Origin: Pseudoalteromonas sp. 0303
GTDB taxonomy: Bacteria > Pseudomonadota > Gammaproteobacteria > Enterobacterales > Alteromonadaceae
Assembly: GCF_013349995.1 (NCBI RefSeq)
Contig: NZ_JABVXF010000020.1
Span: 1-64,000 of the forward strand
Direction of reading: 5' to 3'
DNA length: 64,000 nt
Below are positions 57,488 to 64,000 of the stretch, piece after piece. Position 1 is the first letter of the stretch; each line of letters starts with the position of its first letter. A program made the translations under genes and the position numbers. The notes under the pieces were generated by a model. The model ran no database searches, was not told the DNA's origin, and worked only from the letters and a program-made list of their open reading frames with translations.

Positions 57488-58235
57488 ACAATCTATCTAA
57501 TATACTGCGAACAAATTCAGAATTAAGAATCTGAGTTACTGCCCCACTACACCACAAATAGGCACGTTGAATCGGGTAACCTTTAAAAATCCAACGCTTA
57601 CGCACATGATTAAAGTCGTGCAAATAATCAGCCTTTGCTTGCGGTAACGAGTCTTTGGCTAACTTATGCCATGCTTTATAAACCCCACTCATATCGGCAC
57701 CACGCATAAAACGCTGTAACCAGCGCGGAAAGCGTGCAAAGCGAATCGCTGACTGAAAATCAATAATGTAAGGCTTGCCGTCTTTTGAACAAATAACATT
57801 ACCTAAATTACGTAAGTCGAGGTGCACCACGCCGCGGCGATGCATTTTTGCTACCAAACGCTCAAATTCTTTAAAGAACTCACTCGGTAAATGCTGCTGT
57901 TGCAAGGCAAGCTGGCGAAGTGGCGTGCCTTCAATAAAGTCATAAGCAATGGCAATCGATGACAAGCGGCAAAAGTTATCAACCACTCCGTCTACGTCTT
58001 GCAGGCGTGCCAGCCCCTTGTACTCTTGATTGATAAAAAGCGGCGCGATTGTTTTTCTCACCCACCATGGGCTGTGCTGAAAATCTTTAATAATAAAATC
58101 AAATTTCGCGTCTTTGTAACGATAAACAATGGCATTGGCAAAGCGGCCTGTGTGAACAACCGACAAACCTTCTGGGCTAAATTGATGAGCTGGAAATTGA
58201 GCGTGAAGCTCTGCAAGCAAAGATGATTCAAACAT
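57486..58235 (-). CDS. RIO/Kdo-kinase-like small-molecule or protein kinase
   Basis: A 249-residue kinase-fold protein. The catalytic loop HLDLRNLGNV near residue 138 has the HxDxxxxN pattern and the metal site reads IIDFQSA, a DFQ variant of DFG seen in lipopolysaccharide (WaaP/Kdo) and RIO-like kinases. The N-terminal Gly-rich loop is weak, with the Lys in FIIKDF. It may phosphorylate LPS core sugar or a small molecule. It is a monocistronic gene convergent with the arabinanase gene. Confidence 0.7.
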   Translation of the reverse strand: MFESSLLAELHAQFPAHQFSPEGLSVVHTGRFANAIVYRYKDAKFDFIIKDFQHSPWWVRKTIAPLFINQEYKGLARLQDVDGVVDNFCRLSSIAIAYDFIEGTPLRQLALQQQHLPSEFFKEFERLVAKMHRRGVVHLDLRNLGNVICSKDGKPYIIDFQSAIRFARFPRWLQRFMRGADMSGVYKAWHKLAKDSLPQAKADYLHDFNHVRKRWIFKGYPIQRAYLWCSGAVTQILNSEFVRSILDRL

Positions 58236-58321
58236 AACAACCCGGACTTGTTAAAATTAAATGCCTAGGCAACTATATTATCAAAATGCGTCTACAGCGA
58301 CAATGTACCGCTTAGAGAAAT

Positions 58322-58786
58322 TTATGCTTTTAAATTATGAATTGCTCTAAACAATAAGCTTGCGAGTTGCTCTTGCTCATCATCAGAGAAGCCTGTAAGT
58401 GCTTTGCGATAGATATCATTTACAGTGGGTAAAATTTCTGGGTAAAGCTGTTGGCCTTTTTCTGTGAGGCATAAAAGAGTTGAACGGCGATCTTCAACTG
58501 ACTGCTTTTTTGCAACTAAGCCCTTGTCTTCTAAACGAGAAAGTAACCGACTCATGGCACCGCGGTCATACATCATGTGCTCACAAAGCTCAGCCAAGGT
58601 ATTTACTTTACCACGCGCAAGTAGCACAACCACAATGTACTGAGCCGAGGTTAGCTCTTTATCCTCTAAAGCATTATCAAGATGAGTCACTAGGTTTGAA
58701 CGTAAGTAAGAGACTAAGCGACCTAAGTCTTGCACTGGATCTAAATCTTCAATGCAGCACTGGCCAATTGATGCAGGTTCTTTCAT
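58322..58786 (-). CDS. MarR-family transcriptional regulator
   Basis: A 154-residue winged-helix repressor. The DNA-binding part runs LTSAQYIVVVLLARGKVNTLAEL, DRGAMSRLLSRLEDKGLV and the wing RRSTLLCLTEKGQQL, with dimer helices at both ends. An N-terminal CC pair (residues 9-10) might sense oxidation. It is divergent from a coiled-coil membrane protein gene, and a palindrome in the gap is a plausible operator for both. Confidence 0.92.
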   Translation of the reverse strand: MKEPASIGQCCIEDLDPVQDLGRLVSYLRSNLVTHLDNALEDKELTSAQYIVVVLLARGKVNTLAELCEHMMYDRGAMSRLLSRLEDKGLVAKKQSVEDRRSTLLCLTEKGQQLYPEILPTVNDIYRKALTGFSDDEQEQLASLLFRAIHNLKA

Positions 58787-58801
58787 ATTTCCTCTAAAGC
58801 G

Positions 58802-58817
58802 ATGAATAGCAATTCAT
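58802..58817. promoter_or_regulatory. Candidate MarR operator
   Basis: ATGAAT-AGCA-ATTCAT is a perfect inverted repeat with a four-base spacer, 16 bases upstream of the marR-like gene. A second ATGAAT half occurs near 58869-58874 on the other side of the gap. MarR proteins usually bind such repeats next to their own gene. Confidence 0.5.
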
Positions 58818-58913
58818 AGACAGTTAATAGGCAAAATAATTCAATCCTATTAGATTGCTTCAACGGCTATGAATAGTGTAGCGTGAACAAGCTTACTAAC
58901 TGTCGGGGGCGTT

Positions 58914-60065
58914 ATGCTAACTAAACAACATATTATCAAGTATTTATCTCTTACAATACTGCTACTTCTTTGTTGGCTAGAGCATTATAACCATTTCATT
59001 ATGCGCTTTATCGACAGCGCCCTTGTGCAATCAACCCTAGTGTACGCTTCATCTCGTACAGTTAATGCTGCTATATCGCTATTGCAATCAGCCGAAGTGG
59101 GCATTGGTATTGCGAGTATTCAACCTGCACAACTACTCGACCCAGTCAATGACTTAGCTGAATACATGTCGGATGCTATGCGCCTCGCTATAGGCTCGTT
59201 ATTTTTACAGCGCATTTTATACACCATTTCTTCTGGGGTTATTTTTAGTGGTGTTTTTACTGTTTCGGTCGTCGCTTACTTTATATGTGAATGGCGTAAC
59301 TATTTTCCTAACTTACGTCATAAGATTATGGCGAGCTTAATTTTAATTCGCTTTTTAGTGCCTGCTGTGGTGCTTACAACAGGCCTCGTGAGCCAAATAT
59401 TCTTAGATGAGCAAATAAACCAGCAAAGTGAAATCGTGAGCGAAAAAGTCGAGACGGTGAATAGTAGTGCAAATAACACCTCTGCCCTATCAGCCAAGCT
59501 AAAAGCTGAGGTCGATAGTGAAAAACAAACCATCTTCGACAAGCTCTCTCTATTAAATGAGCAGCAGATTAAAAACCACCAGCGAGCCACTGAGCTCAAA
59601 GGTGATTTAGCAGAGCTCGAAGCCCAAATAGAAGCGATTCAAGCAACCCGCAGCTTGTCTGAGCGACTGACCTTTACTGAGCTTGAACAAGCAAAGCCAT
59701 TACTTGATAAAAAGCAGCAATTAACAGCGCAGTTTAATGCGGTACTAAACCAGCAAAGACAGCTGAACCTAGACAAAGATGCCTTAAACGAACAACTAGA
59801 AAACCTTAACGCATCACTCAATCAAGACCAATCGTCGCAGGTGAGTAAAATTATCGACACCGTCACCTCTGGCATTAGCAACATGGTGGCAGCCGTCGAA
59901 GACTTATTTATCGACTTTTTGAATATCTTGTCACTGCTGATTTTAAAACTGTTATTAATGCCGTTGATTTTTTTATACCTATTTAACAAAGCCTTTAAGG
60001 CCATTTGGCAGCGCCGCTTTATGGACGTAGTAATACAAACAAAGCAACTGGCTGTTAATCGCTGA
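58914..60065 (+). CDS. Membrane protein with long coiled coil, unknown function
   Basis: A 383-residue protein I cannot assign. Helices lie near residues 8-24, 95-130 (two segments, including SSGVIFSGVFTVSVVAYFI) and 142-162. A periplasmic or cytoplasmic coiled coil of heptad-like Leu/Glu/Lys follows at about residues 170-305 (for example LKGDLAELEAQIEAIQA and LDKKQQLTAQFNAVLNQQ), then two hydrophobic segments near 335-365. It is divergent from the MarR gene, so it may be its target. GGGG precedes the ATG. It may be a scaffold or transport accessory protein. Confidence 0.6.
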   Translation: MLTKQHIIKYLSLTILLLLCWLEHYNHFIMRFIDSALVQSTLVYASSRTVNAAISLLQSAEVGIGIASIQPAQLLDPVNDLAEYMSDAMRLAIGSLFLQRILYTISSGVIFSGVFTVSVVAYFICEWRNYFPNLRHKIMASLILIRFLVPAVVLTTGLVSQIFLDEQINQQSEIVSEKVETVNSSANNTSALSAKLKAEVDSEKQTIFDKLSLLNEQQIKNHQRATELKGDLAELEAQIEAIQATRSLSERLTFTELEQAKPLLDKKQQLTAQFNAVLNQQRQLNLDKDALNEQLENLNASLNQDQSSQVSKIIDTVTSGISNMVAAVEDLFIDFLNILSLLILKLLLMPLIFLYLFNKAFKAIWQRRFMDVVIQTKQLAVNR

Positions 60066-60113
60066 TATTTCAGCTAAAGTTATAAACCTAACTCGTTTTT
60101 AAAGGATATAAGT

Positions 60114-61004
60114 ATGACTGAGCAACGCCATAACCACATTCCCCAAGAAGCTTTCGATTGGTACGATGAATACGCCCATGGCTTGATGGACCGCCGTACC
60201 TTTATGAAAAAGCTGGGTGGCTTAGTCGCCCTTGGTTATTCAATGGCAATGCTAAGTAGCGCTTTACTGCCAAACTACGCATTAGCTGAGCAAGTATCCT
60301 TTAATGACCCTGATATTAAAGCCAGTTATAAAACCTTTGATTCGTTTAAAGGTCACGGCGAAGGTAAAGGCTATTTAGTCGAACCCGCTAATTTAACGGG
60401 CAAGCTCCCAATAGTATTAGTGATCCATGAAAACAGGGGCTTAAACCCTTATATTAAAGATGTTGCTCGCCGCCTTGCCAAAGCAGGATTTATTGCCTTT
60501 GCGCCAGATGCATTACACCCTCTTGGTGGCTACCCTGGCAATGACGATGAAGGCCGCGCCATGCAGCGCTCTATGGATAAACAAAAAATCCAACAAGACT
60601 TTATCGCCGCAGCAGAATACATAAAAAGACACCCAAATAGTAACGGCAAACTTGGTGCGGTAGGCTTTTGCTTTGGTGGATATATGGTTAACTACCTAGC
60701 AGCAGTTGATAGCAAACTGATTGATGCGGGCGTGCCTTATTACGGCACTCCGGCCGTTAAAGAACTCAGACAAAACATCAAAGCCCCACTACTTGTACAC
60801 TTAGCCGAGTTTGATAAACGCGTTAATGCAACATGGCCAGAATACGAGAGCGACTTAAAAGCGCATCAAGTGCCTTACACTATGCACATGTATGAGCAAG
60901 CAAATCATGGTTTTCATAACGACTCTACATCTCGTTATGATGAAAAACAGGCGGAGCTTTCGTGGCAACGCACATTGGCCTTTTTCAATGAGCAATTGAT
61001 TTAA
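60114..61004 (+). CDS. Tat-exported dienelactone-hydrolase-like protein
   Basis: A 296-residue alpha/beta hydrolase. The N terminus carries a twin-arginine-like signal (DRRTFMKKLGG near residue 26, then a hydrophobic stretch to about residue 57, ending NYALA). The hydrolase core resembles dienelactone hydrolase: VLVIHENRGLNPYIKDVARRL, the nucleophile Cys in GAVGFCFGGYMV, the Asp in LAEFDKRVNA and the His in EQANHGFHND. The closest E. coli type is YghX/YsgA. It probably hydrolyses an ester in the periplasm. AAGGA lies nine bases upstream. Confidence 0.85.
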   Translation: MTEQRHNHIPQEAFDWYDEYAHGLMDRRTFMKKLGGLVALGYSMAMLSSALLPNYALAEQVSFNDPDIKASYKTFDSFKGHGEGKGYLVEPANLTGKLPIVLVIHENRGLNPYIKDVARRLAKAGFIAFAPDALHPLGGYPGNDDEGRAMQRSMDKQKIQQDFIAAAEYIKRHPNSNGKLGAVGFCFGGYMVNYLAAVDSKLIDAGVPYYGTPAVKELRQNIKAPLLVHLAEFDKRVNATWPEYESDLKAHQVPYTMHMYEQANHGFHNDSTSRYDEKQAELSWQRTLAFFNEQLI

Positions 61005-61052
61005 ACAGAGCAATTTCATACACTCTCGAAAAAATTTTAGGCTAGAAAAGAG

Positions 61053-61268
61053 ATGGAATCGCAAGTCAGTTATCGCTTTGACTCACAGCAAACCGCCAAT
61101 CGGTTTTTAAACAAGCTTAAACACTGGTCGGTGGCTAAAGTCACTGCGAGTCTTTGCCAAGGTGGTTATGGCGTAAAAATACGCTACGAAGTCGATACCA
61201 GTGGTTTTGATTACACTCTTGCAGAGCTTGATGATTTAGCAATGCAACACGAAGGCGAAGAAATTTAA
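61053..61268 (+). CDS. Small protein of unknown function
   Basis: A 71-residue protein starting MESQVSYRFD, with GAAAAGAG just before the ATG. It has alternating strands, an SQQTANRFLNKLK helix and an acidic C terminus (ELDDLAMQHEGEE); the layout fits a ferredoxin-like fold. I do not recognise it. It lies 48 bases after the dienelactone-hydrolase-like gene and may share its transcript. Confidence 0.5.
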   Translation: MESQVSYRFDSQQTANRFLNKLKHWSVAKVTASLCQGGYGVKIRYEVDTSGFDYTLAELDDLAMQHEGEEI

Positions 61269-61289
61269 TTCTTATATTCTAGGCATAAA

Positions 61290-61316
61290 AAACGGCTAAA
61301 CAAGGTTAGCCGTTTC
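61290..61316 (-). terminator. Terminator at the end of the choline/porin operon
   Basis: AAACGGCTAA (61290-61299) pairs with TTAGCCGTTT (61306-61315), loop CAAGG plus flanking. On the minus strand TTTTTT follows. It lies 30 bases beyond the TorF-like gene stop and can also act on the plus strand. Confidence 0.85.
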
Positions 61317-61345
61317 ATTTTAAAGCCGAGATTATAACGCTCTAC

Positions 61346-62053
61346 TTATAAATCAAAGCTACGTGAAATAGACGCGACAATTCGCTCATCTGCGGTATCC
61401 CAGTCAAGGCTGGTATTTTCGCCAGCAAGCTCAAAATCAAAACCTGCAAAGCTTGTTTGATAGGCTAAACGATAATGGTTGTACGACTTATCATTACCAT
61501 CCCAAGCAAACTTATTACCATCGAGTGAGTTAGAAATATCAAAGCTGGCACGAATTGCATGATTTGGCGCAATTTCAAAGGTATGGGCAACCATAGAAAT
61601 CACATGCCCTGCATCGGTACCAAAGTAATCCCAAGCGTACCAGAAGTTAAGTTCTGTGAAACCTAGGCTATTGGTATAGCCAAACTTTGCATAAGTCTCA
61701 AAATAATTACCATCGCTTGAGTAATCTTCACCGTGGTAAGAATAATAAGCAATACCATAATCAACACTAAGGGTGTCAGTTAACTCAGCATAGTTACCAA
61801 AATACGCATCCCACTCGATGTCTGTGCCATCGCCAAAATCTACATTTGAAGCCCACGTACCTACATACACACCTGAATCTGCAAAGGCATAATCTAAGCT
61901 GCCCTGAATCGCTGGGTCATTCATAGTTTGGCTTACACCATTGAAGGTGTAATCTGATGCCAATGTAACCGTAGTCGATAAGTCAGCCATGGCTGATGTC
62001 GATAGTAATGCCAATGGCAACGCTGCTGCTAATACTGTTTGTCTTGTTGTCAT
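61346..62053 (-). CDS. TorF-family putative porin
   Basis: A 235-residue outer-membrane protein with signal peptide 1-23 (ends STSAMA) and an N-terminal LSTTVTLASDYTFNGVSQTM segment that is typical of the TorF (DUF5020-like) porin family. The body is a 12-16-strand-like series rich in Tyr, Trp and Asp, ending with Leu after FDL. TorF proteins occur near TorCADG or choline transport genes in marine bacteria. AAGGG is nine bases upstream of the ATG. It is 12 bases from the BCCT gene, so it is likely coexpressed. Confidence 0.75.
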   Translation of the reverse strand: MTTRQTVLAAALPLALLSTSAMADLSTTVTLASDYTFNGVSQTMNDPAIQGSLDYAFADSGVYVGTWASNVDFGDGTDIEWDAYFGNYAELTDTLSVDYGIAYYSYHGEDYSSDGNYFETYAKFGYTNSLGFTELNFWYAWDYFGTDAGHVISMVAHTFEIAPNHAIRASFDISNSLDGNKFAWDGNDKSYNHYRLAYQTSFAGFDFELAGENTSLDWDTADERIVASISRSFDL

Positions 62054-62064
62054 GTTGGTTTCCC

Positions 62065-63282
62065 TTAGCTAACTGTTTCTATTTTTGTGTAATCTAATTT
62101 ATTGTCTTTTGGTGAACCTTCGATATTTTTCACTGTTTTTAACTTGCTGTAGCCAATAAACGCAGCACAGCCGAAAAATAACGCAATAACGAGCGCACCA
62201 ACCCATTGGATCTGTAAAAAGTCGAACTTAAACAGCAGGGTTAACAATGAAAGCGCCACCACATTTAAGGCAATATAATTAAATTTACCTAAACGTTTCA
62301 CCGTTAAGTTTAGGTTATCTGTGTATAAACGGATCAAAGAATCAAGTGAGTTGATCACAAACACCACACCAACAAACACCATAGCGATGTTTTTCAGGCC
62401 TGCTGTTGCAATACCCGCTTCATGATATTGATACAAAACACTAAACCAGATAGCGATTGGAATAGACGGGAAAATCAACATAGCCGCCAGCACTTGGTAA
62501 GTTTTTAAACCACCCACAAAACGTGAGGTAAATTGACCAATCATGATGCTCCAAGCAAACCACCAAAACAGGTAGAAGGCATGGTAATCATTCAGCGGTA
62601 ATATAAATTCATTGATATTGCCAAAGTAACCGCCGATCAACGCAAGGTTATCAACAAATGCTGATGTTTGTGCATCAGAACCAACAAAGGCACCGAACCA
62701 CATAAATGCAATTAAAGCGATAAACAACCAAGTAGTAGAAATACTTAAAAAGCGTACATACTTAATGTCTGTGCTCGAATACACAGCAAAACAAATCGCT
62801 GCAAACACCATTAAGTAGAATGTCGGAATAATTGACTCACCATCACCAAGTGACGGCAAATACCAAGGTAAATTCGACAGCAGTAAAAATGCAGTAAATG
62901 CGCATGTACCAATAATAACGATGTTATTAATTAGTTTTACCCAAGCAATTTCAAAGAACTTTACTTTGGGTTCTATTACACAGAAATAAAAGCACGTAAG
63001 GAAATAAAATCCCCAGATCAAGAAGCCCCAATAACCAAATTCAATGGCTAGAGGATTGGCAAACGCATACTCTGGGCTTGCTTTTATGTCTGCATAACCT
63101 GCAAACTCTGTCAGTGGAAACATAATCAAGCCAACATCTAGGCCCGATGTAAATAAAATTGCAATGAACGTAAACGTTCTAACCGGTGTGACGCCAACAC
63201 ACCTAACCGTACCCCATTTAAATAAAATAACCGCAATTGCTAACAGGGTAAAAATGATGCCAGCACTAAGCCAAAAGGTCAT
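62065..63282 (-). CDS. Compact BCCT-family (choline/betaine) transporter
   Basis: A 405-residue permease with about 11 helices. The substrate-site Trp-rich motif is recognisable in FWWFAWSIMIGQFTSRFVGG near residue 240, and FTSGLDVGLIMFPLTEFAGY near residue 47 fits the second BCCT helix. Normal BCCT proteins have 500 or more residues; this one lacks the first N-terminal helix and parts of the middle. ATG 63282 is preceded by a run of eight Gs that acts as the ribosome site; an in-frame TTG at 63297 is unlikely. Its neighbours, the TorF-like porin and betA, support choline uptake. Confidence 0.75.
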   Translation of the reverse strand: MTFWLSAGIIFTLLAIAVILFKWGTVRCVGVTPVRTFTFIAILFTSGLDVGLIMFPLTEFAGYADIKASPEYAFANPLAIEFGYWGFLIWGFYFLTCFYFCVIEPKVKFFEIAWVKLINNIVIIGTCAFTAFLLLSNLPWYLPSLGDGESIIPTFYLMVFAAICFAVYSSTDIKYVRFLSISTTWLFIALIAFMWFGAFVGSDAQTSAFVDNLALIGGYFGNINEFILPLNDYHAFYLFWWFAWSIMIGQFTSRFVGGLKTYQVLAAMLIFPSIPIAIWFSVLYQYHEAGIATAGLKNIAMVFVGVVFVINSLDSLIRLYTDNLNLTVKRLGKFNYIALNVVALSLLTLLFKFDFLQIQWVGALVIALFFGCAAFIGYSKLKTVKNIEGSPKDNKLDYTKIETVS

Positions 63283-63287
63283 AGTTT

Positions 63288-63295
63288 CCCCCCCC
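63288..63295 (-). promoter_or_regulatory. G8 homopolymer as ribosome-binding site of the BCCT gene
   Basis: The plus strand has C8 at 63288-63295, so the mRNA carries GGGGGGGG five bases before the ATG at 63282. It is the only purine-rich site available. Length change by slippage would alter spacing and so translation. Confidence 0.6.
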
Positions 63296-63412
63296 AAAAT
63301 AAGTAATAATACTTCATTGTTTCTCCAGTTTTATTCCTCGCATTAACGCACCACAAACAACTCGTGATGCGCGCCACTGCAAGCCCCACAGCCGAAACTG
63401 CGGGTGGCCTTA

Positions 63413-64000
63413 TTAGATCTCCGAACTACGCTGCGTTGATTGCCATTGTTTTTCCATGGCAACATCTGCAGTTGATGCCGATAACACAGGCTTACCTAAA
63501 ATGTGGTCCGCCGCTTTTTCTGCCACCATAATGGTTGGCGCATTTAAATTACCGTTTGGAACGGTTGGGAAGATAGATGAATCCACAACCCGCAAACCTT
63601 CGATACCGTGTACTTGAGTTTGCGAGTTAACCACGGCCATCTCGTCCTCACCCATCTTGCACGAACATGACGGATGGTAAGCACTCTCAACCGCCTGACG
63701 AACAAAAGCATCGATTTCTTCATCGCTTTGAACATCTTTACCGGGTTGAATTTCACCATCGCGATACTCATCAAACGCACTTTGCTCAATAATCTCGCGA
63801 GTTAGACGTACGCAAGCTCTAAAGCCTTCAATGTCATCTTGATGCTGTAAGTAGTTAAATTGGATCTTAGGCGCAACCTGAGGATCCGCTGACTTAATCG
63901 TTACTGCACCACGGCTTTTTGGTTTGTTATGCCCAACATGAACTTGGAAACCATGACCATCAAAGGCACTCTTACCGTCATAACGAATGGCTGCTGGTAA
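63413..64000 (-). CDS. betA: Choline dehydrogenase BetA, C-terminal part (cut by the window)
   Basis: An open frame of 195 residues plus stop that runs off the end of the window at 64000. It is the C-terminal third of a GMC-family FAD-dependent choline dehydrogenase, which oxidises choline to betaine aldehyde. The segments [43 protein letters not shown] and [18 protein letters not shown] (with the active-site His) align with BetA, then [16 protein letters not shown] and [18 protein letters not shown] near the end. The GNLNAPTIM motif is the second GMC signature. The rest of the gene and probably betB/betI lie beyond 64000. Confidence 0.93.
   Translation of the reverse strand, partial: LPAAIRYDGKSAFDGHGFQVHVGHNKPKSRGAVTIKSADPQVAPKIQFNYLQHQDDIEGFRACVRLTREIIEQSAFDEYRDGEIQPGKDVQSDEEIDAFVRQAVESAYHPSCSCKMGEDEMAVVNSQTQVHGIEGLRVVDSSIFPTVPNGNLNAPTIMVAEKAADHILGKPVLSASTADVAMEKQWQSTQRSSEI

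Noticed and set aside
63383..63406. Hairpin between betA and the BCCT gene as a terminator
   Set aside because: The stem CCCACAG with CTGCGGG is imperfect and no T run follows on the minus strand, so readthrough from betA into the transporter gene is more likely.
63413..63655. An 80-residue stand-alone gene starting MGEDEMAVV
   Set aside because: The same frame stays open to 64000 and the upstream residues match BetA, so the Met is internal to a gene cut by the window edge.
63544..63789. An 81-residue minus-strand ORF beside the betA end
   Set aside because: It overlaps betA in another frame on the same strand and has no homology features.

Overview
The window looks like chromosomal DNA of a marine gammaproteobacterium of the order Alteromonadales, most likely Pseudoalteromonas. 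I infer this from gene order, AT-rich base composition, FlgO-family lipoproteins, a TonB-dependent receptor and a choline/betaine locus; no 16S gene is present to prove it. Most of the window is conserved housekeeping DNA with the same neighbour order as Escherichia coli, broken by small accessory blocks.

Layout. 1-3250: a TonB-dependent receptor flanked on both sides by a field of small palindromes carrying the GTAG/CTAC tag of REP elements. 3282-4715: an FHS-family sugar transporter (possibly nagP) with a LacI-type operator. 4795-9057: ygfB-pepP-ubiH-ubiI operon (aminopeptidase and ubiquinone hydroxylases). 9250-9440: 6S RNA. 9553-12753: five outer-membrane lipoproteins in a row, three FlgO paralogues and two with SPOR-like C termini; this is the least explained gene cluster here. 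13104-19671: galU, thyA, lgt, a TauE/SafE permease, ptsP and rppH, with a 265-bp MITE-like element after ptsP. 19860-19980: a cluster of DnaA boxes between rppH and mutH that resembles the E. coli DARS2 site. 20212-31266: mutH, then eno-pyrG-mazG-relA-rlmD on the minus strand and divergent barA. 31303-32118: two small envelope genes.

32187-40750 is the classical rpoE-rseA-rseB-rseC-lepA-lepB-rnc-era-recO-pdxJ block, read on the minus strand, with a candidate sigma-E promoter before rpoE and a 128-bp palindromic element between rpoE and nadB. 41102-44880 holds nadB, ygfX-like, sdhE, ygfZ and slyD. 44918-46577 is a three-gene operon (YciU-like, DUF481 outer-membrane protein, small membrane protein). 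46696-51021 is an RND efflux pair.

51280-64000 is more accessory: a crotonase, an LrgA/LrgB pair, an MscS channel, a probable Fur-controlled PepSY membrane protein with a His-rich partner, a secreted GH43 arabinanase with a ricin-type lectin domain, an LPS-kinase-like protein, a MarR regulator divergent from an unknown coiled-coil membrane protein, a Tat-exported dienelactone-hydrolase-like protein, and a choline block (TorF-like porin, compact BCCT transporter, betA cut by the window edge). No rRNA, tRNA, CRISPR array, prophage or intact insertion sequence was seen.
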